Of a DNA stretch of 64,000 bases, positions 33,977 to 42,101 are shown in pieces. Source of the DNA: Marininema halotolerans (GTDB lineage Bacteria > Bacillota > Bacilli > Thermoactinomycetales > DSM-45169). The translations under genes and the position numbers were made by a program. The stretch covers positions 1-64,000 of the forward strand of contig NZ_FPAA01000012.1 of assembly GCF_900116235.1 (NCBI RefSeq). Direction: 5' to 3'. Every line of letters starts with the position of its first letter. Positions within the stretch are counted from its first letter, which is position 1. Below the pieces are notes generated by a model, which saw only the letters and a program-made list of their open reading frames with translations, ran no database searches and had not been told where the DNA came from.

Positions 33977-36427
33977 TTATTTTTCATTTTCTAATCGTTT
34001 TTGATAGATGGTGAGGGATTGGGAGGCCAGATGTGACCAATCATAGTGAACAGCTAGGTCTTTATACGCCTGCTCTGCTAAACATTTGGCACGATCCGGG
34101 TATTGAATCATCCACTGGAGTTGGGTAACCAAGGATTCCACATCATTATTTTCCATAATCAGACCGTTTTCATGATGGGTGATGATTTCGGCTAATCCAC
34201 CGATACGGGAGACGATAATGGGTGTTTTAAAGGACATGGCTTCAAGGGCAACAATACCAAATGGCTCAAAGAGGCTGGGAAATACGCATATATCGGCTAA
34301 GCAATATAATTCATCGCGAAGTTGATCGGGAATAAAGCCCAAGAAACTGACTTGTTCGGTAATGCCTAACTCCTTCGCTTGTTCCTTGAGTGCCTGCTCT
34401 AGATAGCCTGTTCCTGCGATGAGAAATCGAACGCGTGGATACTGTTCTAAGATAGCAGGGGCCGCTGACAATAATAATTGAACCCCCTTTTCCGCAACAA
34501 GGCGGCCGACAAAGAGTACGATTTGGTCATCACCGGGAGCATACTGTTGACGGAGGGAAGCTAAATCGGGGGTAATTTGGCGAGCAGGTGTGAGATCGAT
34601 GCCATTTAGTACGACACTGATTTTTGATGGGGGGATAGCTAGGATTTGTTGAAGGTCGACTTTCATGGATTGGCTACAGGTAATCACGTGATCGGCAATT
34701 TGAGAGAGTTTTTCTTCATAGTTGTGAATTTCTTCGTAGCCTGGAAGCTTAGAAATTTGATTTCGGGGTTGTTGGAGGCCATGAAAGCTGACGATGATCG
34801 GGAGTTGATAGGTTTTCTTAATATTATCTGTTGCAAAATAGACCAGCCAGTCATGAACATGGACGATATCCGGTCGCAGGCCCTCTTGGTAGAGTCGTTC
34901 CATTTCATCAACCATTTCTAAATTCAAATGGAAGATCCAGTTGAAGAAGTCTCCTTCATTGCTATAGAAGTAGGTATCGACGCGGTGGACATGTACACCC
35001 TTCATTTGTTCATATTTGGGGGCGTATTCCGCCATGCTGGTAATGACGTGAACCTCAATATCGTGTAAGACAAGATGGCGAGCCAATTCATGGACAGCAA
35101 CGGATAATCCTCCAACTCCGCGCGGAGGGTATTCCCAACTCAACATCAACACACAATGTTTTGATTTTTTTAAAGACATATTGGTCCCGTTTTGATTTTG
35201 AGAGGAAATTGCTTCTAGGTTGATCCATTGAAAGAGGCCCGATTGCGTAACATCGGAAGTAGGCATTTCGATCGAGGTGTGTGGTTGCATGGAGTCATAC
35301 CACTGAAGGAATCGTTGGTAGTGATATTGATAATGACGGTGTCCTTGCTCGCGTGTATCTTCATGATTCATGGCGAGAGCCCATTCGCTACATTGACTTA
35401 AAAGGAGTTCACCGATCGCCTCTTTTAGGGATTCTGCAATGGGGGGTCTAGGAGTGGGGTTATCCTGAATTAATTGTAGAAGTTTTGATTCTGCAGAGAA
35501 TAATTGGGGATAGATCCAATCGTTATGTTTGTTTAACCAAGCTTCCTGAGAACATGGGGGAAGGGTAACCTGATCCATCGAAGGGGTGGTATCAAGGACG
35601 TTGGATAAGGTGGTCATTGGATAGGGAGACAGGGTTGTTGTTAACTGGGATAGTGTTTGTGTATGGCTTGGATTCGCATCGATGGCAAGTTGTATGAGGT
35701 GCAGAGGTGTATCCAGTGTCGTTGGAGCATTGAAATTGAGTTGGACATGTTCATCGTGGGGACGCTCGAGCAGGTTCTTCATTTGTTGAGAAGCAGGTTC
35801 ATCGATGGCGAAGACAGCTAATTGATGGGAAGTTTGTATGGGAGCATAGATGTTATGAGGGGGGGAAGGGGTTGCTTGAAGCAGGGTTTGTGAATCCACA
35901 ATGAAATAGCGGATCCCCCATTCGTTGAGGATCGAATTAACCACTGGATGATAGCCAGAACCCTCTAACATGAATCCTTTAGGGCGAATGCCAAATGTCC
36001 GTTGGTAGACCTCGATCGCCAGCTCAATGTTGGCTTGAATGATGGTTTTGTGTTGAATAAACGGAAGGAAGGAAGGAACCGCAAGTGAGGGAAGGATCTC
36101 AACTTCCCCAGTCCGTTGAAAATGGTGAAGTGCGGTATGAAATTGACCTTTCATTTGTTTTAATTGATCATCGAGCTCAGAGAAGCGTGAATCCACAGCA
36201 GCCTTGTTCTCGATAAAAGTTAAACAGTCCCTCTGAAAAGCAGGCTCTGCAAATCGGATGAGATGAGGGATGGGAATACATAGATGGATCGGTTGATGAT
36301 TTTGACTAAAGGCATGGATGGTTGTTAATAGGTTACGATATTGAAGCAATAACGAATGATGGCTCCATGAAGAAGAATCCATCGTATGCGTAGGTCTTAC
36401 CATGAGCGAAATGGTTGGTTCTTTCAT
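33977..36427 (-). CDS. GH57-like / GT4 glycosyltransferase fusion protein 2
   Basis: An 816-residue relative of the plus-strand fusion. Residues to about 400 resemble a shrunken GH57/DUF1957 domain; the nucleophile motif 'LPECGY' reads 'LEGSGY' near 154 and no acid/base 'DAELFGHWW' counterpart is visible. From about 428 a GT4 domain follows with 'SWEYPPRGVGGLSVAV', 'DIVHVHDWL', 'FVGRLVAEKG' and EX7E 'EPFGIVALE' near 723. The start ATG 36427 has GGGGTG in front; a longer in-frame start at 36493 lacks a ribosome binding site. It probably transfers a sugar to a glycan; donor and acceptor are unknown. Confidence 0.83.
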   Translation of the reverse strand: MKEPTISLMVRPTHTMDSSSWSHHSLLLQYRNLLTTIHAFSQNHQPIHLCIPIPHLIRFAEPAFQRDCLTFIENKAAVDSRFSELDDQLKQMKGQFHTALHHFQRTGEVEILPSLAVPSFLPFIQHKTIIQANIELAIEVYQRTFGIRPKGFMLEGSGYHPVVNSILNEWGIRYFIVDSQTLLQATPSPPHNIYAPIQTSHQLAVFAIDEPASQQMKNLLERPHDEHVQLNFNAPTTLDTPLHLIQLAIDANPSHTQTLSQLTTTLSPYPMTTLSNVLDTTPSMDQVTLPPCSQEAWLNKHNDWIYPQLFSAESKLLQLIQDNPTPRPPIAESLKEAIGELLLSQCSEWALAMNHEDTREQGHRHYQYHYQRFLQWYDSMQPHTSIEMPTSDVTQSGLFQWINLEAISSQNQNGTNMSLKKSKHCVLMLSWEYPPRGVGGLSVAVHELARHLVLHDIEVHVITSMAEYAPKYEQMKGVHVHRVDTYFYSNEGDFFNWIFHLNLEMVDEMERLYQEGLRPDIVHVHDWLVYFATDNIKKTYQLPIIVSFHGLQQPRNQISKLPGYEEIHNYEEKLSQIADHVITCSQSMKVDLQQILAIPPSKISVVLNGIDLTPARQITPDLASLRQQYAPGDDQIVLFVGRLVAEKGVQLLLSAAPAILEQYPRVRFLIAGTGYLEQALKEQAKELGITEQVSFLGFIPDQLRDELYCLADICVFPSLFEPFGIVALEAMSFKTPIIVSRIGGLAEIITHHENGLIMENNDVESLVTQLQWMIQYPDRAKCLAEQAYKDLAVHYDWSHLASQSLTIYQKRLENEK

Positions 36428-36529
36428 ACGGACACCCCATTGTCTTAGTTTGCTAATCGGGTTGACGAACATAAAATAGACGTTGCATTCCATCTTGCAG
36501 ACAAAAAGCTATTATTTCACTTACCGTTA

Positions 36530-37261
36530 CTATGATGGATTCATTGTGGTACAGGATAGGGTGACGATATCAATGGGCTGATCGAGGTGAGGGATATCGG
36601 TGATGGATTGAACATGACGAATCGTAAATCGTTCAGTTAATTCCTTACGGAGGGTTGATAAATCGCCATGAACTTCAGGGTCTTCGATGAATTTATCAAG
36701 AAAATAAGGATATAAATCTTCGGTGTCTTGGATGAGATCGAGGGATAATAAAAGATCGCCTTCTCTTTTTAACCAGCGATCGATTTTTGGCCAAAGATTT
36801 TTTCGGTTCATTGCTGACATATGTTCGATGACGCTAATGGAGTATATACAATCAAAATGGTGCTCAGGAAACTCCACTTGGTGGATGTTTTGATGCATGG
36901 ATAGGATATTGGGATGAACGCTTGAATAATCAAGGGATCCCCATTCATACCAGTTGGAGCGATCCTCTCCAAAATGGTGTTGATTATGGGAAAAATCAAT
37001 GGTATATACCTCAGCGCCTTGTTGGGCCAAATAAATAGGAAGGGGCGAAATTCCAGTACCGATATCGAGCACCTTTTTTCCTTGAATATTGGGGAGTTGT
37101 TCGATCAACCAGACGTATTCATAGGCGCGTGGGGTATGTTTTACAAAGAAGCCAAAGTACAACCGAGAGAGGTATACTAATTGGTTGAGCAGGTTCCTAT
37201 TTTGTGAATATGTTCTTAAATCCTGAAGAATGTGCTCTGGAATATCCGTTTTATGGGGCAT
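36530..37261 (-). CDS. Class I SAM-dependent methyltransferase
   Basis: A 243-residue methyltransferase with the SAM-binding motif 'VLDIGTGISPLPIYLAQQGA' near 65, an acidic end of strand 2 ('VYTIDFS'), and 'SISVIEHMS' near 140. It heads the minus-strand unit MTase - GT4 fusion - FkbM - nucleotidyltransferase. The ATG at 37261 is preferred, with GGAGGTG seven bases before it; an ATG at 37279 includes that ribosome binding site in the coding region. The substrate is unknown, with sugar or lipid-linked glycan likely from context. Confidence 0.83.
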   Translation of the reverse strand: MPHKTDIPEHILQDLRTYSQNRNLLNQLVYLSRLYFGFFVKHTPRAYEYVWLIEQLPNIQGKKVLDIGTGISPLPIYLAQQGAEVYTIDFSHNQHHFGEDRSNWYEWGSLDYSSVHPNILSMHQNIHQVEFPEHHFDCIYSISVIEHMSAMNRKNLWPKIDRWLKREGDLLLSLDLIQDTEDLYPYFLDKFIEDPEVHGDLSTLRKELTERFTIRHVQSITDIPHLDQPIDIVTLSCTTMNPS

Positions 37262-37438
37262 GTTTTCGTTCACCTCCATGGTGATTCCCTTCAGTTTATG
37301 GATACGCGTGATGTCCTATGTCCCCCACTTGAAGGAGATAAAGGATAGATTTTACACCCTCTTCCATGGAAAAATTAAATGGTTGTTCCAATAAAGGTAA
37401 ACAAGTTTGCAAAACAAACCTTTTGCTATCCTAGGGAC

Positions 37439-37467
37439 TTCCTCCACTTAAGGTCCTATGGTATGAT
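37439..37467 (+). promoter_or_regulatory. Candidate promoter of the aro-trp supraoperon
   Basis: TGgTATGAT (37459-37467) is an extended -10 element 58 bases before aroC; the -35 is weak. 37262-37438 shows no gene. Confidence 0.5.
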
Positions 37468-37525
37468 ATGCGGAAACATAAGAACAAAGGCCCCGAATCG
37501 GGCGTAGACGGAGGACGATAACAAG

Positions 37526-38695
37526 ATGCGCTACCTTACAGCAGGGGAATCCCATGGTCCCCAACTAACCATGATTATTGAAGGCTTGCCGAGTGGGATG
37601 CCTTTTTCGAAGGAAAAAGTAGATGAAGAACTATTACGTCGCCAGAAAGGACATGGTCGAGGGCGACGCATGCAAATTGAATCGGATGAAATCCAAATTC
37701 TCTCGGGGATTCGATTTGGGAAAACGACAGGGGCTCCTGTAGCTCTGGCGATTGAAAATAAGGACTGGGCCAAGTGGACTGAGATTATGAGTCCAGAACC
37801 GGAACAGGAGAAAGCGGACAAACGCCGTGTTTCCCGCCCGCGTCCGGGACATGCTGATTTAAATGGGGCAATAAAGTATGGCCATCGGGATATGCGTGAT
37901 GTTCTTGAGCGATCGAGCGCACGGGAAACTGCTGCTCGCGTAGCAGTCGGGGCGGTAGCGAAGCAGTTGTTAGAGTTTTGTGGGATCACCATCGCGGGTC
38001 ATGTCGTACGAATCGGTTCAGTCGGGACGGAACGGATCGATCCCTCACAGTGGACCATGGAGGAAATTCGTGCAACCTCTGAAAAATCACCAGTGCGTTG
38101 CTTAGATTCCGCAGCAGAAAAAGCGATGATACGTGAGATTGACGAGGCAAAGGAGGAAGGAGATAGTCTAGGTGGGATCGTCGAAGTCATTGTCGAAAAT
38201 GTTCCTGTAGGGCTTGGTAGTTTTGTGCATTATGATCGAAAATTAGATGCGCGTATTACCCAAGCCATTGTGAGTATCAATGCCTTTAAAGGAGCAGAAG
38301 TGGGGATTGGCTTTGAAGCTGGTGAACGAAAAGGCTCAGCCGTCCATGATGAAATATTGTGGTCAGAGGAACGAGGGTATTACCGGAAAACAAACCGCCT
38401 GGGTGGGTTTGAAGGTGGTATGACCAATGGTGAGCCAATTGTGGTTCGCGGGGTGATGAAGCCGATCCCTACGCTATATAAGCCACTACAAAGTGTGGAC
38501 ATTGATTCGAAAGAACCTTTTGCGGCAAGTATTGAGCGTTCGGATAATTGTGCAGTACCGGCGGCGAGCGTGGTCGCAGAAAATGTGGTGGCCTGGGAAA
38601 TCGCGCACGCTCTTTTAGAGACATTTACTTCGGATAAAGCAGCGGATTTGCTTCGTGAAATCGAAGGACGTCACCGCGAAGTGAAGGATTTCTAA
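37526..38695 (+). CDS. aroC: Chorismate synthase
   Basis: Chorismate synthase (AroF in B. subtilis naming) converts EPSP to chorismate with reduced FMN. The 389 residues show '[19 protein letters not shown]' at the N-terminus, '[12 protein letters not shown]' near 105 and '[12 protein letters not shown]' near 130, all FMN/EPSP-binding signatures. It is the first gene of the supraoperon; aroB begins one base after its stop. The ATG follows GGAGGA. Confidence 0.97.
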   Translation: MRYLTAGESHGPQLTMIIEGLPSGMPFSKEKVDEELLRRQKGHGRGRRMQIESDEIQILSGIRFGKTTGAPVALAIENKDWAKWTEIMSPEPEQEKADKRRVSRPRPGHADLNGAIKYGHRDMRDVLERSSARETAARVAVGAVAKQLLEFCGITIAGHVVRIGSVGTERIDPSQWTMEEIRATSEKSPVRCLDSAAEKAMIREIDEAKEEGDSLGGIVEVIVENVPVGLGSFVHYDRKLDARITQAIVSINAFKGAEVGIGFEAGERKGSAVHDEILWSEERGYYRKTNRLGGFEGGMTNGEPIVVRGVMKPIPTLYKPLQSVDIDSKEPFAASIERSDNCAVPAASVVAENVVAWEIAHALLETFTSDKAADLLREIEGRHREVKDF

Positions 38696-38696
38696 G

Positions 38697-39791
38697 ATGA
38701 GAACAATCTACGTACAATTGCCACAAGGAGGTTACCCAATCCATATTGGCAGTGGTTTGTATAGTCAATTGCCTAATTTTATTCATGACTTGGGTTGGGA
38801 TGAACACCGTCCCTTGATGGTTATCGCAGATTCTCATGTGGCTCCGTTGTATGGTGAAAAAGTCGTTCAACCCCTTGATGAAGCTGGATATCAGGTGAGC
38901 CTTGTGACATTTCCAGCAGGGGAACATTCGAAGTCATCATCGACTCTAGAGAAATTGACCGAGGAATGCATTCGAGCAGGGTTGGATCGAAATGGAGCAA
39001 TCCTGGCTCTTGGTGGGGGAGTGACTGGTGATCTTGCTGGCTTTTTAGCGGCCTCCTATATGCGAGGGATTCCTTTTATCCAACTTCCTACGACCTTACT
39101 TGCTCACGATAGCAGTGTAGGGGGGAAGGTGGGAATTAATCATTCCTTAGGGAAAAATATGTTAGGCGCTTTTCATCAACCCTCCCTGGTGGTTTTTGAT
39201 ACAGATACGCTGATTACCTTGCCACGTAGGGAAGTGGTTTCTGGGTTTGCTGAAGTTGTAAAACATGCCTTAATTTACGATGATTCCTTTGCGAAATGGT
39301 TACTGGACCATCATGTTCAGTTAAATGATTTACATTCCGAATATATTGCGGAAGCGATAGCACGCGGGTGCCAGGTAAAGGCTGATGTGGTGGCGTTGGA
39401 TGAACGAGAACATGGGCTACGTGCTATCTTAAACTATGGTCATACGATGGGTCATGCTCTTGAAGCGATTTCCGACTATACTTATGCGCATGGGGAAGCG
39501 GTTTCGATTGGGATGGTGGGAGCTTCTCTATTGGGTGAAAAACTGCGAACAGCGCGAAATGTACACCACTATACGAAAGAAATTCTAGCCGCATTTTCCT
39601 TGCCTACCTCTTTTTCAGGCCCATGGTCCAATAAGCAATTAGTTGAATTGATGCGTCGTGATAAGAAGGCACTGGGGGGATCCCTGACGTTTGTTTTACC
39701 AAAAGGGATTGGCGAAGTCGTTATTCAACACGACGTGCAAGAAGAAGTAGTGAGTGAAGTTCTACAGGAATTAAGAGGGGGAGTCGAATGA
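38697..39791 (+). CDS. aroB: 3-dehydroquinate synthase
   Basis: AroB closes DAHP to 3-dehydroquinate, the second step of the shikimate route, using NAD and a divalent metal. The 364-residue protein has 'GGGVTGDLAGFLAASYMRG' near 103, 'HDSSVGGKVGIN' near 138, 'AEVVKHALI' near 188 and the metal-binding 'LNYGHTMGHALE' near 245. It shares an ATGA overlap with aroH. Confidence 0.97.
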   Translation: MRTIYVQLPQGGYPIHIGSGLYSQLPNFIHDLGWDEHRPLMVIADSHVAPLYGEKVVQPLDEAGYQVSLVTFPAGEHSKSSSTLEKLTEECIRAGLDRNGAILALGGGVTGDLAGFLAASYMRGIPFIQLPTTLLAHDSSVGGKVGINHSLGKNMLGAFHQPSLVVFDTDTLITLPRREVVSGFAEVVKHALIYDDSFAKWLLDHHVQLNDLHSEYIAEAIARGCQVKADVVALDEREHGLRAILNYGHTMGHALEAISDYTYAHGEAVSIGMVGASLLGEKLRTARNVHHYTKEILAAFSLPTSFSGPWSNKQLVELMRRDKKALGGSLTFVLPKGIGEVVIQHDVQEEVVSEVLQELRGGVE

Positions 39792-40156
39792 AAGTTCGAG
39801 GGATTCGTGGAGCGACGACTGTCGAGGTGAATGAAGAAGAGGCGATTTTAACAGCTACCCGTCAGCTACTCGAAGAAATTGTTGAACATAATAAGGTCTT
39901 ACCCGAAGATATCGCCAGTGTATTTATTACGGCAACATCAGACTTAACGGCCACGTTTCCAGCGATGGCGATAAGGAGGATGCCTGATTGGGAGGCGGTT
40001 CCACTGATGTGTGCAACGGAAATCGACGTGCCTGGTAGTTTGCCCCTTTGTATTCGGTTGTTACTCCATGCCAATACTGATCGGGGTCAAAAGGAGATTC
40101 GCCATGTGTACTTACGGGAGGCTCGCAATCTACGTCCGGATTTAACAACACCCTAG
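39788..40156 (+). CDS. aroH: Chorismate mutase (AroH type)
   Basis: A 122-residue monofunctional chorismate mutase of the trimeric AroH fold, which rearranges chorismate to prephenate for Phe and Tyr. 'RGIRGATTVEVNEEEAI' at 4-20 with Arg and the later 'HVYLREARNLRPDL' match the active-site arginines and tyrosine. In B. subtilis trpE follows; here menF lies between. Confidence 0.96.
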   Translation: MKVRGIRGATTVEVNEEEAILTATRQLLEEIVEHNKVLPEDIASVFITATSDLTATFPAMAIRRMPDWEAVPLMCATEIDVPGSLPLCIRLLLHANTDRGQKEIRHVYLREARNLRPDLTTP

Positions 40157-40301
40157 CTACTGGGAAGTGGGCCTTGGTAGAAATAAAGGTGAATTTCTTG
40201 TATACTAATTGGAGATTAGAAACACGTTTATATGCAGGTAAGAGTGCGATGGCGGGGCGAAGGAATTCGGCCCGCTTTGGTATGGAGCGGGGGTATCCAA
40301 T

Positions 40302-41702
40302 ATGACGGTGGTAAAACAACTAGCAAATTGGGAGCAACTCACTCAAGGAGCTTATCAAGCAAAGCACATGGGACAATCCATTTTGGTTAGCCATACTCAG
40401 CGGATCGATTCATGGGACCCGCTTTCTTTTTTTGCAAAGGCAGGCACCCTTTTTCAGGGAAAGCGTTCTTTTTGGTCTGATGCTTCCCAGGGGATGGTGT
40501 TGGTCGGTGTAGGGGAAACGCTGGTTTTTGATGAAAAGGGGTCAGCAAAAGAACACCGTTTTGCTGCAGTGGAGCGAAAGTGGCAGGAATGGGTGGCCCA
40601 TGCAATCATGACAGAAGGACATGGCCCGGGGACAGGCCCGGTGATCATTGGTGGATTTTCCTTTGACCCGAATAAGAAACGAACGGATCTATGGAAAGGC
40701 TACCAAGAAGCCTCTCTGATCGTGCCACGTTGGTTGTTAACGATCAATGAAAGCGGTCATTGGCTAACGGTGAATATCGTGTTGGAACCTGATGAAGACC
40801 TTACGCAATTAAAAGAACAATTGAATTACGAGAGGCAATTACTCGAAGAAGCGGTTGAGAGAAATTCCTTTTCAAAAGGGACTCCCTTTGTCACAGAAGA
40901 GGTGGCGCCAGACGCTTGGAAACAAAGTATTGTTCTGGCTACTCGCGAGATTCAAAAAGGAACCTTAAAAAAGGTGGTTTTGGCACGAGAACTGCGCTTG
41001 ACTGGGGAGAGGAATTTCTCACCAGAAGGTACGTTAGCCAGTCTCCATGCCAACCAACCGGATAGCTACCTATTTGCGATTGAACGTGGAGACGGCTGTT
41101 TTGTAGGGGCGTCTCCTGAGCGTTTGGTGAAGCGCGAAGGTAGGAAATTGCTATCGAATTGCATTGCTGGCTCGATTGGCCGAGGGGTTGGGATCGCGGA
41201 AGATATTGCACTCGGTGAAGAATTACTACAGGATCAGAAAAATCGAGAAGAGCATGATTTTGTTGTGCAAATGATACGGGAAGCTTTTTGTCAAGAGAGT
41301 GAAGATGTTGACGTTCCGGAAGAACCCATTCTTCATAAGTTGCGTTATATTCAACACCTCTTCACACCGGTTACCGGCTGGGCTCGTGAAGGGACCAGTC
41401 TGTTGTCGATGGTGCACCGTTTGCATCCAACTCCAGCCTTGGGTGGGTGGCCATGGTCTGAATCCCTCTCATGGATTCGTGAACAGGAAGTATTGGATCG
41501 GGGCTGGTATGCGGCACCCATTGGGTGGATGGATGCAAAGGGCGATGGAGAGTTTTGTGTAGCCATTCGCTCGGGGCTTTTGCGAGGGAAACAAGCTTCT
41601 TTGTTCGCGGGATGTGGAGTTGTTGAAGAATCCGATCCGGAGAAGGAATATGAAGAGACACGGTGGAAATTTCGACCGATGCTTTCCGCACTGGATCATT
41701 GA
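40302..41702 (+). CDS. menF: Isochorismate synthase MenF
   Basis: MenF turns chorismate into isochorismate, the entry to menaquinone. The 466 residues carry the chorismate-binding C-terminal domain: 'KKVVLARELRL' near 226, 'FVGASPERLVKREG' near 266, 'CIAGSIGRG' near 287, 'REEHDFVVQMI' near 322 and 'FCVAIRSGLL' near 415. The pattern fits isochorismate rather than anthranilate synthase (TrpE, a separate gene, is next). menD, menH, menB, menE and menC are not here. 40157-40301 holds a possible -10 (TATACT, 40201-40206) and a GC-rich hairpin near 40250-40275. Confidence 0.88.
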   Translation: MTVVKQLANWEQLTQGAYQAKHMGQSILVSHTQRIDSWDPLSFFAKAGTLFQGKRSFWSDASQGMVLVGVGETLVFDEKGSAKEHRFAAVERKWQEWVAHAIMTEGHGPGTGPVIIGGFSFDPNKKRTDLWKGYQEASLIVPRWLLTINESGHWLTVNIVLEPDEDLTQLKEQLNYERQLLEEAVERNSFSKGTPFVTEEVAPDAWKQSIVLATREIQKGTLKKVVLARELRLTGERNFSPEGTLASLHANQPDSYLFAIERGDGCFVGASPERLVKREGRKLLSNCIAGSIGRGVGIAEDIALGEELLQDQKNREEHDFVVQMIREAFCQESEDVDVPEEPILHKLRYIQHLFTPVTGWAREGTSLLSMVHRLHPTPALGGWPWSESLSWIREQEVLDRGWYAAPIGWMDAKGDGEFCVAIRSGLLRGKQASLFAGCGVVEESDPEKEYEETRWKFRPMLSALDH

Positions 41703-41868
41703 CATCAGATAGGATTTTCGATAAAGTAGTACTAATTACTACGATTGTTTATGAGTAAAGCTGAGGAATGAAACGGGTGACGAAAATCACCGGGAGTTCA
41801 TTCATTGAGTAAACCATGAATCGATCCAAGCGAATTGGATATTTAATTACTCAGGGAATACCCTGACG

Positions 41869-41895
41869 ACGAAATTCCTTTACGAAGGGTTTCGT
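41869..41895 (+). promoter_or_regulatory. 5' stem-loop of the trp leader
   Basis: A hairpin (41869-41880 with 41885-41895, one bulge, TACG loop) ends 8 bases before the first TRAP triplet. The B. subtilis trp leader has a stem-loop at the same place that helps TRAP bind. Confidence 0.65.
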
Positions 41896-41903
41896 ACAGC
41901 TGA

Positions 41904-41956
41904 GAGCAGAGCTTATATGAGTTGAGACGAGTAAGGTTGAGCAGAGGATAGCCGAG
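41904..41956 (+). promoter_or_regulatory. TRAP binding site (eleven triplet slots)
   Basis: Triplets fall at an exact 5-base period starting at 41904, 41909, 41914 and so on to 41954. Slots 1, 2, 4, 5, 6, 8, 9 and 11 are GAG, slot 10 is TAG, slot 3 is TAT and slot 7 is AGG. Eleven slots fit the eleven-subunit TRAP ring, and all spacers are 2 bases. mtrB is encoded at 17927. Confidence 0.93.
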
Positions 41957-41983
41957 GAAGCTGGTATAATTGACGGACTTCCA

Positions 41984-42012
41984 AACCAAGGCACCTGTGT
42001 CTTGGTTTTTTA
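41984..42012 (+). terminator. trp attenuator (intrinsic terminator)
   Basis: A stem of 7 perfect plus about 2-3 further pairs (41984-41993 with 41998-42007) is followed by TTTTTTA. It begins 28 bases after the TRAP site, so TRAP binding would decide whether it forms. A clear competing antiterminator is not obvious; GGAAG (41956-41960) with CTTCC (41978-41982) is a weak candidate. Confidence 0.88.
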
Positions 42013-42062
42013 TATTTCCCCAAGGTAGTACCCTCCCTTTTCTCTGCGAACCGATGCTTTGT

Positions 42063-42091
42063 CTCCTAGATGTGAAAATTTTACCTAGGAG
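42063..42091 (+). promoter_or_regulatory. Hairpin over the trpE ribosome binding site
   Basis: CTCCTAG (42063-42069) pairs perfectly with CTAGGAG (42085-42091), which is the Shine-Dalgarno of trpE. It would block trpE translation when formed, as the Shine-Dalgarno-sequestering hairpin does in B. subtilis. Confidence 0.75.
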
Positions 42092-42101
42092 GTTGGTTAT
42101 C

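Larger units (their letters stand above)
41703..42101 (+). promoter_or_regulatory. trp operon leader region (399 bases)
   Basis: The non-coding stretch between menF and trpE holds, in order: a weak promoter candidate (TTCGAT at 41719, 17-base spacer, TACGAT at 41742-41747), small hairpins, the TRAP leader elements described separately, and the trpE ribosome binding site. It is the trp attenuator. No leader peptide and no T-box signature is visible. Confidence 0.9.

Noticed and set aside
40302-41702. Assignment of this gene as a second anthranilate or salicylate synthase
   Set aside because: Motifs fit isochorismate synthase best, and TrpE is the separate next gene; residual doubt is reflected in the confidence.
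41761-41900. A possible T-box or leader peptide upstream of trpE
   Set aside because: No conserved T-box sequence, tryptophan specifier loop or Trp-rich short ORF is visible; the triplet array explains regulation better.
41970-42101. A 44-codon N-terminal extension of trpE
   Set aside because: It would place the attenuator terminator inside the coding region and lacks a ribosome binding site; GTG 42102 has CTAGGAGG at good spacing.
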